Assembly (NCBI GenBank): GCA_023388315.1
Contig: JAEWGM010000036.1
Span: 124,001 to 188,000 of the forward strand
Length of the DNA: 64,000 bases
Direction: 5' to 3'
Source: Bacteroidota bacterium
Lineage (GTDB): Bacteria > Bacteroidota > Bacteroidia > Bacteroidales > Dysgonomonadaceae
In this document: positions 7,551-16,719 of the stretch, one piece after another
Layout: each line of letters begins with the position of its first letter
Position numbering within the stretch: the stretch's first letter is position 1
Notes under the pieces: generated by a model
Told to the model about the DNA's origin: nothing
Seen by the model: only the letters and a program-made list of their open reading frames with translations
Databases searched by the model: none
Position numbers and translations under genes: made by a program

Positions 7551-8528
7551 ATGACTAACTTACAAACAACTTTTGCCGGACTAACACTGAAAAATCCGCT
7601 TATTGCCGCAAGCAGCGGCCTCACCAATTCTTTATCGAAAATAAAAGAACTTGAGAAAGCCGGAGTGAGCGCGGTGGTTCTCAAATCGTTGTTCGAAGAA
7701 CAAATTGAAAACCACACCGAAAAACTTACACAGATTTCCGATTATCCAGAAGCAGCGGATTACATTAACGCTTACATTGAAATGAACCACGTGGAAAAAT
7801 ATCTCGACTTGATACGTTCCGTGAAAGCCGAGTGCAACATTCCCGTTGTGGCGAGCATCAACTGCTACAAACTCACGCGCTGGACCGATTTTGCCAAAAG
7901 CATTGAAGCCGCCGGTGCCGATGCCATTGAACTGAACGTGTTTTTGCTTAATGCCGGCGAGTTTGAAGATATGTATTTGGAAAATTCCTATTTAAGCATT
8001 GTAAAACAATTAAAAAAAACGGTGAAAATTCCCGTGGTGGTAAAAATGGCGAAAAATATTGGGAATTTGCCGGGGCTAATTGATAAAATGAGGGCGCTGG
8101 ATGCCGATGGAGTGGTGCTTTTCAACCGCTTTTACCAACTCGATATTGATATCAACAAAATGGAAATTGTGGGCGGAACAGTGTTCAGCACTCCCGCCGA
8201 TTTTCACGATACATTGCGCTGGACAGCCATTGTTTCGGGGCGCGTGCACGATATGGACATTGCTTGCTCCACGGGCGTTCACACGTGGGAAGATTCCATC
8301 AAGGGGATATTGGCGGGCGCGTCGGCCATACAACTTTGCAGTGTGCTTTACGAGCAGGGGTTGAATGTGGTTGGCAATATGCTTACCTGCATGGAAGCGT
8401 GGATGGAACAAAATAATTATGAAAGCATTTCCGATTTTAAAGGAAAACTAAATTATAAGAATATCGAAAGCCCGTCGCTTTACGAGCGGGTGCAGTTTAT
8501 GAAGTATTTCTCTAATTATCAACAATGA
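7551..8528 (+). CDS. Dihydroorotate dehydrogenase-like protein (325 aa)
   Basis: This is an FMN-binding TIM barrel of the DHODH superfamily: LTLKNPLIAASSGLTNS at the N-terminus, VVASINCY, VVVKMAKN and a C-terminal phosphate-binding region (ACSTGVHTWEDSIKGILAGASAIQLCSVLY). It resembles class 1 enzymes but belongs to the Bacteroidetes 'DHODH-like' branch, which usually occurs alongside a true pyrD; the reaction is not established. The typical Cys-loop of class 1A enzymes is not evident, so I do not call it pyrD. The stop overlaps the oxyR start by four bases, hinting at a redox link. Confidence 0.82.
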   Translation: MTNLQTTFAGLTLKNPLIAASSGLTNSLSKIKELEKAGVSAVVLKSLFEEQIENHTEKLTQISDYPEAADYINAYIEMNHVEKYLDLIRSVKAECNIPVVASINCYKLTRWTDFAKSIEAAGADAIELNVFLLNAGEFEDMYLENSYLSIVKQLKKTVKIPVVVKMAKNIGNLPGLIDKMRALDADGVVLFNRFYQLDIDINKMEIVGGTVFSTPADFHDTLRWTAIVSGRVHDMDIACSTGVHTWEDSIKGILAGASAIQLCSVLYEQGLNVVGNMLTCMEAWMEQNNYESISDFKGKLNYKNIESPSLYERVQFMKYFSNYQQ

Positions 8529-9466
8529 ACATCCAACAATTAGAATACATCATCGCGGTGGATAACCACCGACACTTTTCCAAAGCGGCCGAAGCGTCGT
8601 TTGTTACGCAACCCACGCTCAGTATGATGATCCAAAAATTGGAAGATGAGTTGGGCGTGAAAATCTTCGACCGTTCGCAGCTGCCCGTGCAGCCCACCGA
8701 AATTGGGCGCCGCATTATCGATCAGGCACGGATGGCGGTTTCGCAAGTGAATCAAATTAAAGAAATCATTCTGGAGGAGAAAGGCATTGTAAAAGGCACC
8801 TTCCGTTTGGGAATTATCCCCACGGTGTCGCCTTATTTGTTGCCGGGTTTAATGCAGGTGCACTCGTCTAATCGGTTGGATATTCGCATTATTATTAGCG
8901 AATTAACCACCGAGCAAATTCTAAAATCGTTGGCGAACGACTCTCTCGATGGCGGAATTTTAGCCACGCCGCTCAAAGAAGACTCCATCACCGAGCGCCC
9001 GCTTTATTATGAGCGTTTTCTCGCTTATGTGTCGCCACGCGAAACGGCTTTATATGCCAAAAACTCGCTCGATGAAAGCGATTTAAGCAACGCCAAACTC
9101 TGGCTGCTGGACGAAGTGCATTGCTTCCGCACCCAGATTTTGCACTTGTGCAGCTTGAAGAAAAGACGCAGCTCGAACTCAATTTTTACTTACGAAGCGG
9201 GAAGCATTGATACGCTTATCAACATTGTGGATCAAAACGATGGCTTGACGGTAATTCCCGAAATGGCGGTGATGAATTTGAACGAAACGCAAAAGAAAAA
9301 CGTGCGTCCGTTTAAAAACACCACGCCGGTACGGGAAGTGAGCCTTATTACACGCAAAGAGTTTTTGCGTGAACGGTTAATCGAAATTATTGAAGACGAA
9401 GTGAAATCGGCTGTACCCACATCGTTGCAAGATACCGCGATGAAAAAATATGTGGTTCCGTTGTAA
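8525..9466 (+). CDS. oxyR: OxyR-type LysR regulator, hydrogen-peroxide sensor (313 aa)
   Basis: The N-terminal winged helix (residues 1-60: LEYIIAVDNHRHFSKAAEASFVTQPTLSMMIQKLEDELG) is the LysR DNA-binding domain. The effector domain carries Cys200 and Cys209 separated by eight residues, the spacing of the peroxide-sensing disulfide pair of OxyR. Length matches the family. Peroxide would oxidise the pair and switch on catalase, Dps and thioredoxin-type genes elsewhere. Translational coupling to the DHODH-like flavoprotein is unusual. A bidirectional terminator follows at once. Confidence 0.9.
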   Translation: MNIQQLEYIIAVDNHRHFSKAAEASFVTQPTLSMMIQKLEDELGVKIFDRSQLPVQPTEIGRRIIDQARMAVSQVNQIKEIILEEKGIVKGTFRLGIIPTVSPYLLPGLMQVHSSNRLDIRIIISELTTEQILKSLANDSLDGGILATPLKEDSITERPLYYERFLAYVSPRETALYAKNSLDESDLSNAKLWLLDEVHCFRTQILHLCSLKKRRSSNSIFTYEAGSIDTLINIVDQNDGLTVIPEMAVMNLNETQKKNVRPFKNTTPVREVSLITRKEFLRERLIEIIEDEVKSAVPTSLQDTAMKKYVVPL

Positions 9467-9471
9467 AAACA

Positions 9472-9503
9472 AAGAGGGCGGCTATTTAATCAGCCGCCCT
9501 CTT
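9472..9503. terminator. Bidirectional terminator between convergent genes
   Basis: GAGGGCGGCT at 9474-9483 pairs perfectly with AGCCGCCCTC at 9492-9501, flanked by A-rich and T-containing sequence. It separates oxyR (+) from the TonB receptor (-). Confidence 0.8.
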
Positions 9504-9508
9504 GCATA

Positions 9509-11935
9509 TTAAAACATCACCTTTAATCCCGCGAAAAACGTACGGGGCATTCCTGGCCCATACACATAGCTGGAAGCCCTGCCCGCGCCGGTATCGAAAT
9601 CTTTTTGATACGCGTTAAACAGGTTTTGAATGCCTGCATTCAGTTGCAATTGCGTGTCGTTGTAAATATTCAGCGTATATGCCGCGCGCAAATTCAGCTC
9701 AAAAAACGAAGGCGTGGTTTCCGTCACATTCACTTTTGAGAAGCGGTCAACACCTTCCACGCCAAATCCCGCTTCGTGAGGCACCAGCATACTGCCCGTG
9801 TAGTTCCCCGACAACGTAGCTGATACATTTCTCCCGATATTCCACGTTCCCACAAAATAAGCATACACATTGGGTGTGCGCATCAAGCGGCGTGTGGCTG
9901 AAACTTGGTCAAGCGGCTTTTCTTCTTCGGTTTCCGGCTCCCACCATTTGCGCGCGTTATCGTATTTGCTTTTTTGAAGCGTGGCGCCCGCCTGCACGTC
10001 AAACAAGCTTTTGTATGCCAGCTTGCCTTCTAGGTTTATGCCGTACACAGCAGTGCCGTGGGTGTCGTTTTCTATGCGAATTTCGTTTCCCATCTTCACA
10101 TCGGTAAAAGGATTGTTCAGCCGGGTGTAGAATCCTTCAATTAGCGTGTTGAACTGAAAATCATTCACTTGATAATAAAAGTCGGCCGACGCGCTGACGC
10201 TGCGCGAGCGCTCCTCGTGCAAATCATCTGTCAATACCCTTATTACTTGTTCACCGGCTGCGATATCCACGTGCAGGTCTTCATCGAACACCTGTGGCGC
10301 ACGAAAACCTTCGCTGTATGTTGCTCTTAAATTCACGTTTTCCGTTGGGTTGTAACGAATGTTTAACCGTGGGCTGAAAATGGCATTTTTAACCAAACTG
10401 TGTTTGTCTACCCGTCCGCCAACTAAAAAACTCCACATGGCGGTTTTCCACTCATTTTGAAGAAAGGCGCTGGCGGTTTTGGTTTGTTGCGAAATCGATG
10501 CTTTGCGATACCCGCTCTCATCGTTCAACTGGCTGCCTAGATACTCCACGCCCGTAGTTAAATCGGCGGGCATAAACCATAAATCGTCAAAAGAATGCAC
10601 GTAGTGCCCGCCAATTTGATAGGTGAGTTCGGTGGTTTTGCCAAACGAGTTTTTGCGCGCGTGGTTGTTTGCTATCGCGTTGTTGATGCGCTCCGTTTCT
10701 TCGGGTGTCATATCGGGGTGTATATCGGGAAGCGCGTCGTTATATGGTTCACCGGCACCATAATACGAATTTCTATCGGTGTGCTGCGCCGCCGTGTAAA
10801 GGCTGAATCGATTTTTTTGATTCGCGGAATATTTATCGAATTTTAGCGATGCACCATTCACGTAATGTTCCACCTGTTCAGTAATATAAGCCTCGAAGGG
10901 CTGCATATGAAACCGATCGCCGCCACGGCGAAATTCGTGCATGTTTTGATATTCCATTGTGAGTTTTGAGTAAACGCCGGTTTTTAAAAAGGAACGAAAC
11001 CCTAACGCTCGGTTTTTTAATTGTGGAAGTTCAGAAAACCCGTCGCCATCCATATCAAAGCCATCGCGCAGGCGATGTTGGCCAAATACCATAATACCGG
11101 CGTTACGCGTATCGTTTACCAGCGACGCGTTAAAAGTGGTAGTATTTTCCAGCGCGCCGGTGGCGTTGATGCTCGATAACGTGTGCGAAAACTCTCCCGA
11201 ATTGCGAATGGGTTCGCGTGTAATCACGTTGATGGTGCCTCCAATGGCGTTTGCGCCAAACAGCGCCGAGCCGCCTCCGCGAACCACTTCAATGCGTTCA
11301 ATCATATTCGTGGGAATTTGCTCCAAGTTGTAAACGCCTGCCAGCGCGCCAATAACGGGGCGCGAATCAATGAGGATTTGAGAATACGGCCCGTCCAGCC
11401 CATTGATGCGAATTTGCGTGGTTCCGCAATTTTGGCAATTGTTTTCCACTCTCAACCCGGGTTGGAACTTCAGTCCGTCGGAGAGCGTTTGCGAGTTGGT
11501 TGTTTCCAGTGTTTTCATCCCGATAACGCTTACCAGAGAGGGTGCCATTCGGCGGGTGGTTTCGTTTCGGTTGGCCGACACCACTACTTCGTTGAGCGAA
11601 ACACTTTCGTCTTCCAACTCAAAGTCAATTTCTTGCGTAGTTTTTGCTTCAATCATCACCTCTTTTGTAACGGTTTTAAAACCAATCATGCTTGCCTCCA
11701 GCGTGAAACTTCCAACCGGCAGGTTTCGCAAAAAATAGTGGCCTGTGGCATCGGTGGTGATGCCAATGGTTGTGCCTTTGAGGCGGATGGTAACGTAGGG
11801 TAAATGCTCTTTTGTGTTTTTATCGAGCACGTGCCCGAGAATGTGCGCGTCGGTTTCACGAGTTTCGGGTTCGTTTGCCTGTACCGATGCGAACAGAGAT
11901 AACAGGCTTAGAATGAGAAAATATATTTTTTTCAT
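9509..11935 (-). CDS. TonB-dependent receptor with N-terminal carboxypeptidase-like domain (808 aa)
   Basis: The order is signal peptide (1-20), CarboxypepD-reg-like domain (about 30-115: HILGHVLDKNTKEHLPYVTIRLKG), plug (about 120-235: EVVVSANRNETTRR, IRINGLDGPYSQILIDSRPV, IEVVRGGGSALFGANAIGG) and barrel ending in a C-terminal Phe (GLKVMF). The plug contains a CQNC pair before the INGLDG motif. It resembles receptors for iron or other metal complexes more than SusC. Upstream on the same strand lies a His-rich membrane protein, which suggests metal or metallophore import. The ligand is inference. Confidence 0.9.
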   Translation of the reverse strand: MKKIYFLILSLLSLFASVQANEPETRETDAHILGHVLDKNTKEHLPYVTIRLKGTTIGITTDATGHYFLRNLPVGSFTLEASMIGFKTVTKEVMIEAKTTQEIDFELEDESVSLNEVVVSANRNETTRRMAPSLVSVIGMKTLETTNSQTLSDGLKFQPGLRVENNCQNCGTTQIRINGLDGPYSQILIDSRPVIGALAGVYNLEQIPTNMIERIEVVRGGGSALFGANAIGGTINVITREPIRNSGEFSHTLSSINATGALENTTTFNASLVNDTRNAGIMVFGQHRLRDGFDMDGDGFSELPQLKNRALGFRSFLKTGVYSKLTMEYQNMHEFRRGGDRFHMQPFEAYITEQVEHYVNGASLKFDKYSANQKNRFSLYTAAQHTDRNSYYGAGEPYNDALPDIHPDMTPEETERINNAIANNHARKNSFGKTTELTYQIGGHYVHSFDDLWFMPADLTTGVEYLGSQLNDESGYRKASISQQTKTASAFLQNEWKTAMWSFLVGGRVDKHSLVKNAIFSPRLNIRYNPTENVNLRATYSEGFRAPQVFDEDLHVDIAAGEQVIRVLTDDLHEERSRSVSASADFYYQVNDFQFNTLIEGFYTRLNNPFTDVKMGNEIRIENDTHGTAVYGINLEGKLAYKSLFDVQAGATLQKSKYDNARKWWEPETEEEKPLDQVSATRRLMRTPNVYAYFVGTWNIGRNVSATLSGNYTGSMLVPHEAGFGVEGVDRFSKVNVTETTPSFFELNLRAAYTLNIYNDTQLQLNAGIQNLFNAYQKDFDTGAGRASSYVYGPGMPRTFFAGLKVMF

Positions 11936-12197
11936 TTGAAAATTCTTTTTTGTAAATTAGATAAATGATTACACCGGCCCCTGACGGCTTTATGCCCGTC
12001 TGGCGCGTGTAAATTAAAGTGTTATTGTGGAGGTTTTTCCGTTACGGATGATGTTGTTTAATAGGCAAATATGCCTCATTGCTATGAGGATAGTATTTTA
12101 AAAAATGTGTCTGTTGTGCCTTGTTTATGCATACGACACTTACTTTGTTGCTCAAAAACGGAGCAATCAATCAGATAGGAATAACGGAAAAAGGGTT

Positions 12198-12545
12198 TTA
12201 AGCAGCCACGGGTGGTGCTCTTAAAGGTGGATTGTTTACGGCTTTTAAAAAGTGTTCGGAGCCGTGAAAACGAGGATAAGTAATGGCGCGTACATCCGAT
12301 TTATCGGAAAAATCGAACTCAGGAATAACCGATGAAGTGATGGAAGTGTGAAAGAACTGATGCAACAGCATTAACTGTCCATCGCTGTGCGAGTGCTCGC
12401 CCTTATGGAAAGGGTGCGAGTGCACATAGGTCACTTTATCGATTATGTGCGTATGAGTAAACAACGTTATTCCGCCTACGTAGCTCGCAAACAGAACAAC
12501 CAGCGCCCATTTAATAAAATTGTTGCTTTTTATGCGTATCCTCAT
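12198..12545 (-). CDS. Histidine-rich membrane-anchored protein (115 aa)
   Basis: An N-terminal basic segment (MRIRIKSNNFIKW) and one hydrophobic helix (ALVVLFASYVGGITLF) are followed by a periplasmic stretch dense in His: HTHII, VHSHPFHKGEHSHSDG, LLHQFFHTS. The C-terminus is LRAPPVAA. Small proteins of this layout occur upstream of TonB receptors in Bacteroidetes, as here (262 bases before the receptor). Metal capture or sensing is the likely role but is inferred. The start at 12545 is chosen because a TATCTTTG promoter lies 10 bases upstream of it; the longer frame would run through that promoter. Confidence 0.65.
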   Translation of the reverse strand: MRIRIKSNNFIKWALVVLFASYVGGITLFTHTHIIDKVTYVHSHPFHKGEHSHSDGQLMLLHQFFHTSITSSVIPEFDFSDKSDVRAITYPRFHGSEHFLKAVNNPPLRAPPVAA

Positions 12546-12554
12546 AATAGGAGG

Positions 12555-12562
12555 CAAAGATA
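12555..12562 (-). promoter_or_regulatory. Promoter of the His-rich protein and TonB receptor unit
   Basis: The minus strand reads TATCTTTG, a perfect -7 box, immediately upstream of the chosen ATG at 12545. The short distance implies a very short leader. Confidence 0.5.
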
Positions 12563-12619
12563 CTATTTTTTGCAAAAACAACATCGTTATTTAGAACTTT
12601 TCTAAGTAGTGGCTTTTTT

Positions 12620-14170
12620 AGTTTTGAAGTCGGATGTTGGATGTTGGAAGTTGGAAGTCCGATGTCCGAAGTCCGAAGAAGCTGCGTACTTCTTTTGAAC
12701 GTCATTTACTCCGGCTAAAAGTCCTTTTTTAACAAGTCAACCTAAATGATGTGGATTTACATTGATTTTACCCACCTCCCTGTTACAAACTTGAACGATT
12801 CTAGCTCTTCGCCACGCGGGCTGAAAGCCCGGCTTACCTCAGCCCAATGCAACGCGTTGGGGAAATATGGGGCGTGCAATTAGCGGGCTGTAAGCCCAGC
12901 TTAACAAAGAGGTTGATTGCGGGAAGTCGGGAGTCTGAAGACCGATGTCGGAAGAAGCTGCGTACTTCTTTTGAACGTCATTTACTTGAAAACTTTCAGT
13001 CCGTTTCATGCACTTTCTTGAAGCTATGTTGTGTGTCAGGAGCGAGATCAATAAATACGGGATAGAATCGACAAAGTCGATTTTATATTCGTGAATATTC
13101 GTGTTATTTGTGGCTTTCTCCGGCTAAAAGTCCTTTTTAACAACTCAACCCAAATGATGTAGATTTTTATCGATTTTTCCCACCTCCAAGTTACAAACTT
13201 GAACGATTCCAGCTTTCTGCCACGCGGGCTGAAAGCCCGGCTTACCTTAGCCCAATGCAACGCGTTGGGGAAATATGAGCCGTGCAATTAACGGGCTGTA
13301 AGCCCAACTTAACAAAGAGGCTGATTGTGGGAAGTTGGAAGTCCGAAGTCCGAAGTCCGAAGAAGCTGCGTACTTCTTTTGAACGTCATTTACTTGAAAA
13401 CCTTCAATCTGTTTCATACATTTTCTTAAAGTTATGTTATGTCTCACGAGCGAGACCAATAAATACGGAATAGAAATCGACAAAGTCGATTTTACATTCG
13501 TGAATATTCGTGTTATTTGTGGCATTCTCCGGCTAAAAGTCCTTTTTAACAACTCAACCCAAATGATGTGGATTTTTATCGATTTTTTCTCCGTCCAAGT
13601 TACAAACTTAAACGATTCCAGCTTTCCGCCACGCGGGCTGAAAGCCCGGCTTACCTCAGCCCAATGCAACGCGTTGGGTAAAAGTGAGCCGTGCAATTAA
13701 CGGGCTGTAAGCCCAACTTAAAAAAGAGGATGATTGTGGGAAGTCCGAAGTCGGAAGTCCGAAGAAGCTGCGTACTTCTTTTGAACTTCATTTACTTAAA
13801 ACCTTCAGTCCGTTTCATGTGTTTCCTTGAAGCTATGTTGAGTATTACGAATGGCACAAATAAATACGGAATAGAATCGACAAAGTCGATTTTACATTCG
13901 TGAATATTCGTGTTATTTGTGGCTTTCTCCGGCTAAAAGTCCTTTTTAACAACTCAACCCAAATGATGTGGCTTTTTATCGACTTTTCTCACGTCCAAGT
14001 TACAAACTTGAACGATTCCAGCTTTCCACCACGCGGGCTGAAAGCCCGGCTTACCTCAGCCCAATGCAACGCGTTGGGTAAAAATGAGCCCTGCAATTAA
14101 CGGGCTGTAAGCCCAACTTAAAAAAGAGGATGATTGTGGGAAGTCGGAAGTCCGAAGTCCGAAGACCGAA
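12620..14170. repeat. Tandem array of a hairpin-rich unit of about 409 bp (about 3.6 copies)
   Basis: The anchor CCGGCTAAAAGTCC recurs at 12711, 13120, 13529 and 13929 (spacing 409, 409, 400). In order, each unit holds the GGCTAAAAGTCC block, a small hairpin (AAGTTACAAACTT), CGGGCTGAAAGCCCG, CCCAATGC...GCGTTGGG, GGGCTGTAAGCCC, a heptamer tract (GAAGTCC repeats), AAGAAG...CTTCTT, ATCGACAAAGTCGAT and GAATATTC. The first unit lacks about 130 bp between GTCATTTACT and CCGGCTAAAA, and the last stops near 14170. The frames through the array are short and follow the repeats, so it is non-coding. It fills the whole gap between the His-rich gene and pflB. Confidence 0.9.
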
Positions 14171-14263
14171 AAAGTTGGGTGCTCCATATACCAAGCCAAA
14201 AATGGGTAAATTTAGCTTACTCCGTCAGTCTTTAGCGCATTATAAAAATTGAAATTTTCTGCT

Positions 14264-14271
14264 TATCTTTG
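14264..14271 (+). promoter_or_regulatory. pflB promoter
   Basis: A perfect TAnnTTTG box (TATCTTTG) followed by CACC lies 50 bases upstream of the pflB ATG. A TTG at 14249 is closer than usual, so the -33 element is uncertain. Confidence 0.6.
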
Positions 14272-14321
14272 CACCCGCAAAACGTAGAAAGATTAAAAAC
14301 TTTAAAAACCACAGCTTTTCA

Positions 14322-16559
14322 ATGATGGACAATAAATTGGATTTTAAGCCCGGAATTTGGCAAGACAGCATTAATGTTCGTGATTTCGTTATTCGCAATG
14401 TGCGCCCGTACGACGGTGACGGCTCATTTCTTTCTCCCGCCACAGAAAAAACCAAAAAGATTTGGGATATCTGCATGAAAGCGCTCAAAGAAGAGCAAGA
14501 AAACAACGGCGTGCGCTCTATCGATTCACACACCATTTCGGGAATCGCGGCGTTTGAGCCCGGATATATCGACAAAGAAAACGAAACCATTGTGGGATTA
14601 CAAACCGACGCGTTGCTGCGCCGTGCCATGAAGCCTTTTGGTGGGCACAATGTGGTGAAAAAAGCGTTGGCGGAGCACGGCATTGAACTGGACCCGCAAG
14701 TGGAGGAAATATTTACTCACTATCGCAAAACGCACAACGATGGCGTTTTCGATGCTTATACCGACGAAATTCGCTCGTTCCGCTCGTTGGGCTTTCTCAC
14801 CGGATTGCCCGATAACTACGCACGCGGACGTATCATTGGCGACTATCGTCGTTTGGCTCTTTACGGTGCCGACCGCTTGATTGAAGCGAAAGAACAAGAC
14901 AAAAAGCACTTGGGCGGCCCAATGACGGAAGCGCGCATCAGGCTTCGTGAAGAGGTGAGCGAGCAAATTAAAGCGCTGAAAGAAATTAAGGTGATGGCTT
15001 CGCAATACGGATTCGATGTAAGCCGTCCGGCATACAGTGCTCAAGAAGCCGTTCAGTGGGTTTATTTCGCTTATCTGGCCGCCATTAAAGAACAAGACGG
15101 CGCGGCGATGAGTTTAGGTAACGTATCTTCGTTCCTCGATATTTACATTCAGCACGATTTAGATAAAGGATTGATTGACGAGACTTTCGCTCAGGAATTG
15201 ATCGATCAATTTGTGATTAAACTGCGCATGGTAAGACACTTACGCATGGGCGCTTACAATCAAATTTTCGCGGGCGACCCCACTTGGGTAACCGAAGCTA
15301 TTGGCGGACGCCTCTCCGATGGCCGCCACAAGGTGACAAAAACCAGTTTCCGTTTCATTCAAACGCTCTATAACTTAGGCCCCAGCCCCGAACCTAATCT
15401 CACGGTTCTGTGGAGCCAAGACCTGCCGATGGGTTTCAAAGAGTTTTGTGCTCAGGCATCCATTGATACCTCTTCGGTGCAATACGAAAACGACGACTTA
15501 ATGCGCGACACCCGCAATTCCGACGATTACGGCATTGCCTGCTGCGTTTCTTTCCAAGAAATAGGAAAACAAATTCAATTCTTCGGCGCACGGGCCAACC
15601 TTGCCAAAGCGTTGTTGCTCGCCATCAATGGCGGCCGATGCGAAAACACCGGTACGCTGATGGTGCCTGGAATTCCGGAATTGAAACATCAAAGCCCGCT
15701 CAATTACGATGAAGTAATGCACAACTATAAGCTGGTGTTGAAAGAGTTGGCACGCGTTTACAACGACTCGATGAACATTATCCATTACATGCACGACAAA
15801 TATTATTACGAACGTGCGCAAATGGCGTTCATCGATACCGATCCCGACATCAACCTGGCTTACGGCGCGGCGGGGCTCTCCATCGTTGCCGATTCACTCT
15901 CGGCTATTCGCTACGCGCAAGTGACACCCAAACGCAATGCCGACGGCCTAACCGAAGGTTTCGACACTGTGGGAGAATACCCTTGTTTCGGCAACGACGA
16001 CGACCGTGTGGATAGCATGGCCACGGAAATAACACATCTTTTCTCGCAAATGTTAAAAGAATTGCCAACGTACAAAAACGCGGAGCCCACTATGTCGATT
16101 CTCACCATTACGTCGAACGTGATGTACGGCAAAAAAACCGGCGCCACGCCCGACGGGCGAGCCAAAGGCGTTGCTTTTGCACCGGGTGCCAACCCAATGC
16201 ACGGGCGTGATGAGCACGGGGCCATTGCCTCGCTTACATCGGTAGCCAAAATTGATTATCGCGACGCGGAAGACGGCATTTCAAACACATTCTCCATTGT
16301 GCCTCACTCACTGGGATCCAATCGGGAAGAGCAAACCGAGAACCTCATTAGCATGATGGACGGGTATTTCTCCAAAGGCGCGCATCACCTTAACGTGAAC
16401 GCTCTCGACCGGGAAAAACTGGAAGACGCCATGGAGCATCCCGAAAACTATCCGCAACTCACCATTCGCGTGAGCGGATACGCGGTAAACTTTGTCCGTC
16501 TCTCGCGCGAGCATCAGTTGGAGGTTATTTCCCGTAGTTTCCATCGCAAAATGCGTTAA
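14322..16559 (+). CDS. pflB: Pyruvate formate-lyase (formate C-acetyltransferase, 745 aa)
   Basis: This glycyl-radical enzyme converts pyruvate and CoA to acetyl-CoA and formate. The adjacent active-site cysteines are Cys407-Cys408 in GIACCVSF. The radical glycine is about Gly719 in RVSGYAV close to the C-terminus. Length is normal for PFL. Two ATGs (14322, 14325) are in tandem and either may be used. Its activase pflA follows 160 bases downstream behind a terminator-like stem. This places anaerobic pyruvate cleavage beside acs in the same 8-kb stretch. Confidence 0.97.
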   Translation: MMDNKLDFKPGIWQDSINVRDFVIRNVRPYDGDGSFLSPATEKTKKIWDICMKALKEEQENNGVRSIDSHTISGIAAFEPGYIDKENETIVGLQTDALLRRAMKPFGGHNVVKKALAEHGIELDPQVEEIFTHYRKTHNDGVFDAYTDEIRSFRSLGFLTGLPDNYARGRIIGDYRRLALYGADRLIEAKEQDKKHLGGPMTEARIRLREEVSEQIKALKEIKVMASQYGFDVSRPAYSAQEAVQWVYFAYLAAIKEQDGAAMSLGNVSSFLDIYIQHDLDKGLIDETFAQELIDQFVIKLRMVRHLRMGAYNQIFAGDPTWVTEAIGGRLSDGRHKVTKTSFRFIQTLYNLGPSPEPNLTVLWSQDLPMGFKEFCAQASIDTSSVQYENDDLMRDTRNSDDYGIACCVSFQEIGKQIQFFGARANLAKALLLAINGGRCENTGTLMVPGIPELKHQSPLNYDEVMHNYKLVLKELARVYNDSMNIIHYMHDKYYYERAQMAFIDTDPDINLAYGAAGLSIVADSLSAIRYAQVTPKRNADGLTEGFDTVGEYPCFGNDDDRVDSMATEITHLFSQMLKELPTYKNAEPTMSILTITSNVMYGKKTGATPDGRAKGVAFAPGANPMHGRDEHGAIASLTSVAKIDYRDAEDGISNTFSIVPHSLGSNREEQTENLISMMDGYFSKGAHHLNVNALDREKLEDAMEHPENYPQLTIRVSGYAVNFVRLSREHQLEVISRSFHRKMR

Positions 16560-16584
16560 GCGTTTTCATTCAGGATAAAAAAAT

Positions 16585-16623
16585 AAGGTGAGCGATGCAA
16601 CAGTTACTGTATCGCCACCTTTT
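16585..16623 (+). terminator. Stem-loop terminator after pflB
   Basis: AAGGTGAGCGAT pairs with ATCGCCACCTT (one bulge) over a 14-base loop and ends in TTT. It may attenuate read-through into pflA. Confidence 0.65.
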
Positions 16624-16719
16624 ACAAATTATTTCACAGCTTACGGTGCTGATTATGCGATACATACAGTGTGTCGTACTGTCAGTGCGTTTATTTTCTC
16701 CTAATTTTTTCACTAATAT

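Noticed and set aside
7551..8528. True pyrimidine-pathway pyrD
   Set aside because: The sequence belongs to the DHODH-like branch without an evident catalytic Cys/Ser loop, and it is coupled to oxyR and not to pyrimidine genes.
13247..13696. Open frame of 149 codons across two units of the tandem array
   Set aside because: The predicted protein repeats because the DNA repeats; the frame begins inside a hairpin, has no family features, and similar short frames occur in each unit on both strands.
12620..14170. CRISPR array
   Set aside because: The repeats are about 409 bp, not 25-40 bp, there are no unique spacers of uniform size, and no cas gene is near.
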